The notes under the pieces are model-generated. The model was not told where the DNA came from and did not search any database. It saw only the letters and a program-made list of their open reading frames with translations. DNA of 64,000 nucleotides from Skermania sp. ID1734 (lineage in GTDB: Bacteria; Actinomycetota; Actinomycetes; Mycobacteriales; Mycobacteriaceae). The stretch lies in the NCBI RefSeq assembly GCF_007489285.1, contig NZ_VLIY01000009.1, positions 150,773-214,772 on the forward strand, read 5' to 3'. Numbering within the stretch: position 1 is the first letter of the stretch; each line of letters begins with the position of its first letter. Below, piece by piece: positions 60,962 to 64,000 of the stretch. The translations under genes were made by a program, and so were the position numbers.

Positions 60962-62406
60962 CCGATTACGACAAGCTTTTCATCGGCGGCCAGTGGACCG
61001 ATCCATCCAGTGATGAACGGTTGGACGTCTTTTCACCCGCCACACTGGAGCGGGTCGGGAGCGTGCCTGTCGCCGGTCGGGCAGACATTGATAAGGCCGT
61101 GCGCATAGCCCGGGATGCATTCGATTCCGGTTCGTGGCCACGCACGGCAGTGGCGGATCGGGCCGCGGTGCTGACGCGGGTGGCGGGTCTGCTGGAGCAG
61201 CGCAGCGCCGAGATTCAGCAGGTGTTGTCCGCCGAAATGGGTGCCCCGCCAGCGGGAATCAACATGATGCAGCAGATTCCATCGGTGGCAACGCTGAACT
61301 ATTTCGCCGGCCTCGCGGATCGATTCCCGTGGGAGGAAACGCGCCACGGTGCGTTCGGGCAGTCGAAGGTCACGCGCGAGCCCGTCGGGGTGGTTGCGGC
61401 TGTCATCGCCTGGAATGTGCCGCTGTTCCTGGCCGTCAACAAGCTCGCGCCTGCTCTGTTGGCCGGGTGTTCCGTGTTGCTCAAGCCGGCGCCGGAAACG
61501 CCGCTGATCACCAATCTGGTGGCAGACATCTTTGCCGAGGCCGGTTTGCCGGAGGGCGTGCTGTCGGTACTGCCCGGTGGCAGTGAGACCGGGGAGTACC
61601 TGGTGTCGCACTCCGGTGTCGACAAGGTGACCTTTACCGGCAGCACCGCCGTGGGCCGGCGGATCGGCGAGATTGCGGGACGCCAGCTGAAGCGTTGCTC
61701 GCTCGAGTTGGGCGGCAAGTCTGCGGCGATTCTCTTGGAGGACATGGACGTTGCCGCCACCATGCCGATGCTGATCATGTCCGGGCTGATGAACTCGGGG
61801 CAGGCATGCGTTGGTCAGACGAGGGTGCTCGCGCCGCGGTCCCGGTACCAAGAAATTCTGGATGCGATGGTGCAGTTCGCAGGCTTTATGCCGATGGGCA
61901 TGCCTGATGACCCGGCCGCTCAACTAGGGCCGTTGATCAGCGAGAAGCAGCGCGACCGGGTCGAGGGCTACATCGCAAAGGGCCGCGAGGAGGGAGCTCG
62001 GGTGGTGCTCGGCGGTGGCAGGCCGGCGGGTCTCGACACGGGCTGGTTCGTGGAGCCGACAATCTTTGCCGACGTGGACAATTCGATGACCATCGCTCGC
62101 GAAGAGATCTTTGGGCCGGTTATCTGCGTCATTCCCTACGACTCCGTCGACGAGGCGATCAAGATCGCCAACGACTCCGACTACGGGCTGGCGGGTTCGG
62201 TGTATACGACCGACATCGAGCGCGGCCTGGACGTGGCCGCACGGGTACGTACCGGGACTCTGGCGATCAACTGGTACGCCTTCGACCCGGGTTCGCCGTT
62301 CGGCGGATACAAGAATTCCGGCATTGGCCGCGAGAGTGGGCCCGAGGGGCTCGACGCCTTCTGTGAGCAGAAGTCGGTGCTGATGCCCCCGGGTTATAGC
62401 TCGTGA
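60958..62406 (+). CDS. NAD(P)-dependent aldehyde dehydrogenase (Rv0223c-like)
   Basis: The 482-residue enzyme has the ALDH motifs AWNVPLFLAVNKLAPALLAGCSVLLKPAPETP, FTGSTAVGRRIG for NAD(P), LELGGKSA with Glu250 and SGQACVGQT with nucleophile Cys284. The closing EEIFGPVICVIPY and NWYAFDPGSPFGGYKNSGIGRE follow. It oxidises an aldehyde to the acid or CoA-free product. It ends the operon with the phosphotransferase and lipocalin-like genes. Position next to the envelope block matches Rv0223c. The substrate is unknown, perhaps a lipid- or sterol-derived aldehyde. Confidence 0.9.
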   Translation: MTDYDKLFIGGQWTDPSSDERLDVFSPATLERVGSVPVAGRADIDKAVRIARDAFDSGSWPRTAVADRAAVLTRVAGLLEQRSAEIQQVLSAEMGAPPAGINMMQQIPSVATLNYFAGLADRFPWEETRHGAFGQSKVTREPVGVVAAVIAWNVPLFLAVNKLAPALLAGCSVLLKPAPETPLITNLVADIFAEAGLPEGVLSVLPGGSETGEYLVSHSGVDKVTFTGSTAVGRRIGEIAGRQLKRCSLELGGKSAAILLEDMDVAATMPMLIMSGLMNSGQACVGQTRVLAPRSRYQEILDAMVQFAGFMPMGMPDDPAAQLGPLISEKQRDRVEGYIAKGREEGARVVLGGGRPAGLDTGWFVEPTIFADVDNSMTIAREEIFGPVICVIPYDSVDEAIKIANDSDYGLAGSVYTTDIERGLDVAARVRTGTLAINWYAFDPGSPFGGYKNSGIGRESGPEGLDAFCEQKSVLMPPGYSS

Positions 62407-62407
62407 A

Positions 62408-64000
62408 TCAGAACGGTGGTGGTTCGTCGTCGGGTTCGGGTGGGGGTTTTTGTTTGAGTGGTCCGTTGCCGATGGTGGGGGTGAGTTGTTGTGGTGGAGC
62501 GGTGATTCCGGCTCCGGCGGGCAGGGTGAGGTAGGTGTCGCCGTAGCTGTTGGTCCAGGCGATGACGGCGCCGGGCAGCATGCGGGCGTGCCAGAGTTTC
62601 ATGGTTTTGAGCATGTGGTGCTGCAGGCATAGTGCTTGCAGGTTGGTCACGGTGGTCAGCCCACCGGCTAGGGGGTTGTCGTGGCGGAAGGGCTCGACGT
62701 GGTCGAGTTGACAGGCCGCGGCGGGGCGGCGGCAGCCGGGGAAGCGGCAGTGCCGGTCGCGGGCGCGCACGATGGCGGCGGTGTCGGCGTCGGGCCGGTA
62801 GATCAACGCGCGTGGGGGTGGTGGCCCGCCGCCGGTGCCGGGTGCGGTGGTGAGCAGGTGGGGGTTGTCGGCCAGGGCGCGGGTGATCAGCTCGGTGAGC
62901 CCGGCGGTGCCCAGCACCGGCGCGGCGGGGGTGGTGAACGCGGTGACGGTGCCGGGGTCGGGCAGCCAGCCGGCGCGGTGGCGGGTGCCGCGGGCGTGGA
63001 AGATGCTGCCGGCCAACCGGTTGATCGCCGCGGCCAACTGCGTCGACGGTGTCGGTGGGTGATCGGGCAGGTCGGCGGCGGCGGAGTCGGGCGGCGCCGA
63101 GTCGGTGACCGCGTCCTCGAGGCGGGCTTCGGCGGGCGGGTCGTCGGTGTCCGGCGTTTCGGGCTCGTCACCCGAATCTGCCGGCTCGTCACCTGCGCCG
63201 GAATCGCCGTCAGCGTTGTCACCACCCTCACCGAGGTTGACGACCGCACCGTCGTGGCCGGTGATCTCGGGATCTACCAGCACGGCGTCGAGGTTCGCCG
63301 CTGATTCGTCGGCACCCGCAGACTGCTGCTGCTCACCGGAATCGGCGTGTTCGACAAGATAGTCGGAATCAGCGCGACCGTTCTCGACACCCGCGGTGTC
63401 GTCGGTGTCGGTGTCGTCCTGGTCGCGCTCGTCGTCGGTGTCGGCGGTGTCGGTGCTGATGAGGCCGAGTTGGGTGGCCAGGTCGTAGGCCTGGGTGAGC
63501 ATGGCCTGCCAGGTGCCGTCGCTGGCGAGTTGGCGGGCCAACTCGGCGTCGATGGGTCCGTGCCCGTGTAGGTAGGCGGGGTTGGACAGCAGCCCGAGCA
63601 GGGTGGCCACGTCGATGCTGATCTGCACCAGGGGTTTACGTCGCAGGCTCGGCACGGGTTGGCCGGCCACCGCGCAATCGTCGCGCCCGCAGGTACAGGC
63701 CAGGGCGGTTTCGCCGTGCATGATGGCGGTGAACGCGTCGGCGAGGCGGTATTGGCGGGCGCGGCGGTCATACCGGCACACGGTGTCGGCGACCTCGCAC
63801 ACCCGCTGCCAGGCGGCTTCGGCTTCGTCGGGTTCCAGATCCACCTGCAACCGGGCCATGTCACCGAGGGCGCGTTTGCTGATCTTGCGGAACATCTTCG
63901 TGTCGGCGCGCAGTTCGGCGTATTCGTCGGGGGCGGTGCGCATCAAGATGGCGTCGATCTCGCTGCCCAACGGCCCCGGCGACAGGGTGCGGGCGGCGGC
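62408..64000 (-). CDS. DUF222/HNH endonuclease (13E12-repeat type), 5' end cut by window
   Basis: The frame is open to the window edge, so the N-terminus is missing. The visible 530 residues hold the DUF222 domain (LSPGPLGSEIDAILMR, then RLADAFTAIMHGETA, with cysteines CTCGRDDC). A long acidic, Asp/Glu/Ser-rich insertion (about 63100-63470) follows, and a C-terminal HNH nuclease ends it (CRFPGCRRPAAACQLDHVEPFRHDNP and CLQHHMLKT). Cys and His residues bind zinc and the metal. These multicopy genes are abundant in mycolate actinobacteria and may be mobile. The stop is one base from the aldehyde dehydrogenase stop. Confidence 0.88.
   Translation of the reverse strand, partial: AAARTLSPGPLGSEIDAILMRTAPDEYAELRADTKMFRKISKRALGDMARLQVDLEPDEAEAAWQRVCEVADTVCRYDRRARQYRLADAFTAIMHGETALACTCGRDDCAVAGQPVPSLRRKPLVQISIDVATLLGLLSNPAYLHGHGPIDAELARQLASDGTWQAMLTQAYDLATQLGLISTDTADTDDERDQDDTDTDDTAGVENGRADSDYLVEHADSGEQQQSAGADESAANLDAVLVDPEITGHDGAVVNLGEGGDNADGDSGAGDEPADSGDEPETPDTDDPPAEARLEDAVTDSAPPDSAAADLPDHPPTPSTQLAAAINRLAGSIFHARGTRHRAGWLPDPGTVTAFTTPAAPVLGTAGLTELITRALADNPHLLTTAPGTGGGPPPPRALIYRPDADTAAIVRARDRHCRFPGCRRPAAACQLDHVEPFRHDNPLAGGLTTVTNLQALCLQHHMLKTMKLWHARMLPGAVIAWTNSYGDTYLTLPAGAGITAPPQQLTPTIGNGPLKQKPPPEPDDEPPPF

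Overview
The window is high-GC DNA from a mycolic-acid-containing actinobacterium (order Mycobacteriales). Markers include an AftD-type arabinofuranosyltransferase, an LpqI-like GH3 lipoprotein, the FadE5/FadA2/FabG4/HtdX fatty-acid set, an LpqY-SugABC-like sugar importer, Ino1 with its PadR neighbour, two PonA1-type penicillin-binding proteins and a DUF222/HNH (13E12-type) gene. Gene order matches two separate Mycobacterium tuberculosis blocks as I remember them (around Rv0046c-Rv0051 and Rv0223c-Rv0244c), but they are shuffled and lie together here. I therefore favour a non-tuberculous relative such as a Nocardia-, Rhodococcus- or Gordonia-like genus. The genus cannot be fixed from the sequence alone.

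Layout. 1-2.4 kb: the edge of an MFS transporter, a secreted lipase and an F420-type oxidoreductase. 2.5-8.9 kb: a sugar (probably trehalose) ABC importer whose ATPase gene is split from the binding-protein and permease genes by a STAS gene and two minus-strand genes. 8.9-19.6 kb: two PonA1 paralogues flanking ino1, padR, two DUF1707 genes and a DUF5318 gene, followed by a GT87 mannosyltransferase. 19.6-30.6 kb: an acyl-CoA dehydrogenase, a diiron N-oxygenase-like gene paired with fprB, small envelope proteins, a TetR-monooxygenase pair, a DUF2249-cupin protein and a secreted DUF4185 protein. 30.9-39.7 kb: fadE5, fadA2, fabG4-htdX and a TetR gene whose probable operators are visible. 39.7-45 kb: an AI-2E-type exporter, a methyltransferase, an SRPBCC protein, lpqI, a universal stress protein and isochorismate synthase. 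45-58.5 kb: an envelope-glycan block (DUF2613, aftD, acyltransferase, DUF3068, flippase, a large membrane protein, GT4, methyltransferase), interrupted by a decayed vapBC module and crcB. 58.6-64 kb: a three-gene operon (phosphotransferase, lipocalin-like protein, aldehyde dehydrogenase) with a KstR-like box upstream, then an HNH gene cut by the window end.

Most of the genes serve the cell envelope (peptidoglycan, arabinan, mannosyl lipids, inositol supply, trehalose recycling) and fatty-acid or lipid turnover. No prophage, insertion sequence, CRISPR array, rRNA or complete tRNA was found. The most informative non-coding signals are a 34-bp palindrome between fadA2 and fabG4 that recurs before the TetR gene, a perfect 10-bp-arm palindrome before padR, a perfect 22-bp-arm hairpin between the diiron gene and fprB, five TACACACA repeats at vapB, and two small families of hairpin-forming repeats. 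I did not find one clearly new multi-gene system. The best candidates for new biology are the 58.7-62.4 kb operon and the diiron oxygenase-FprB pair.
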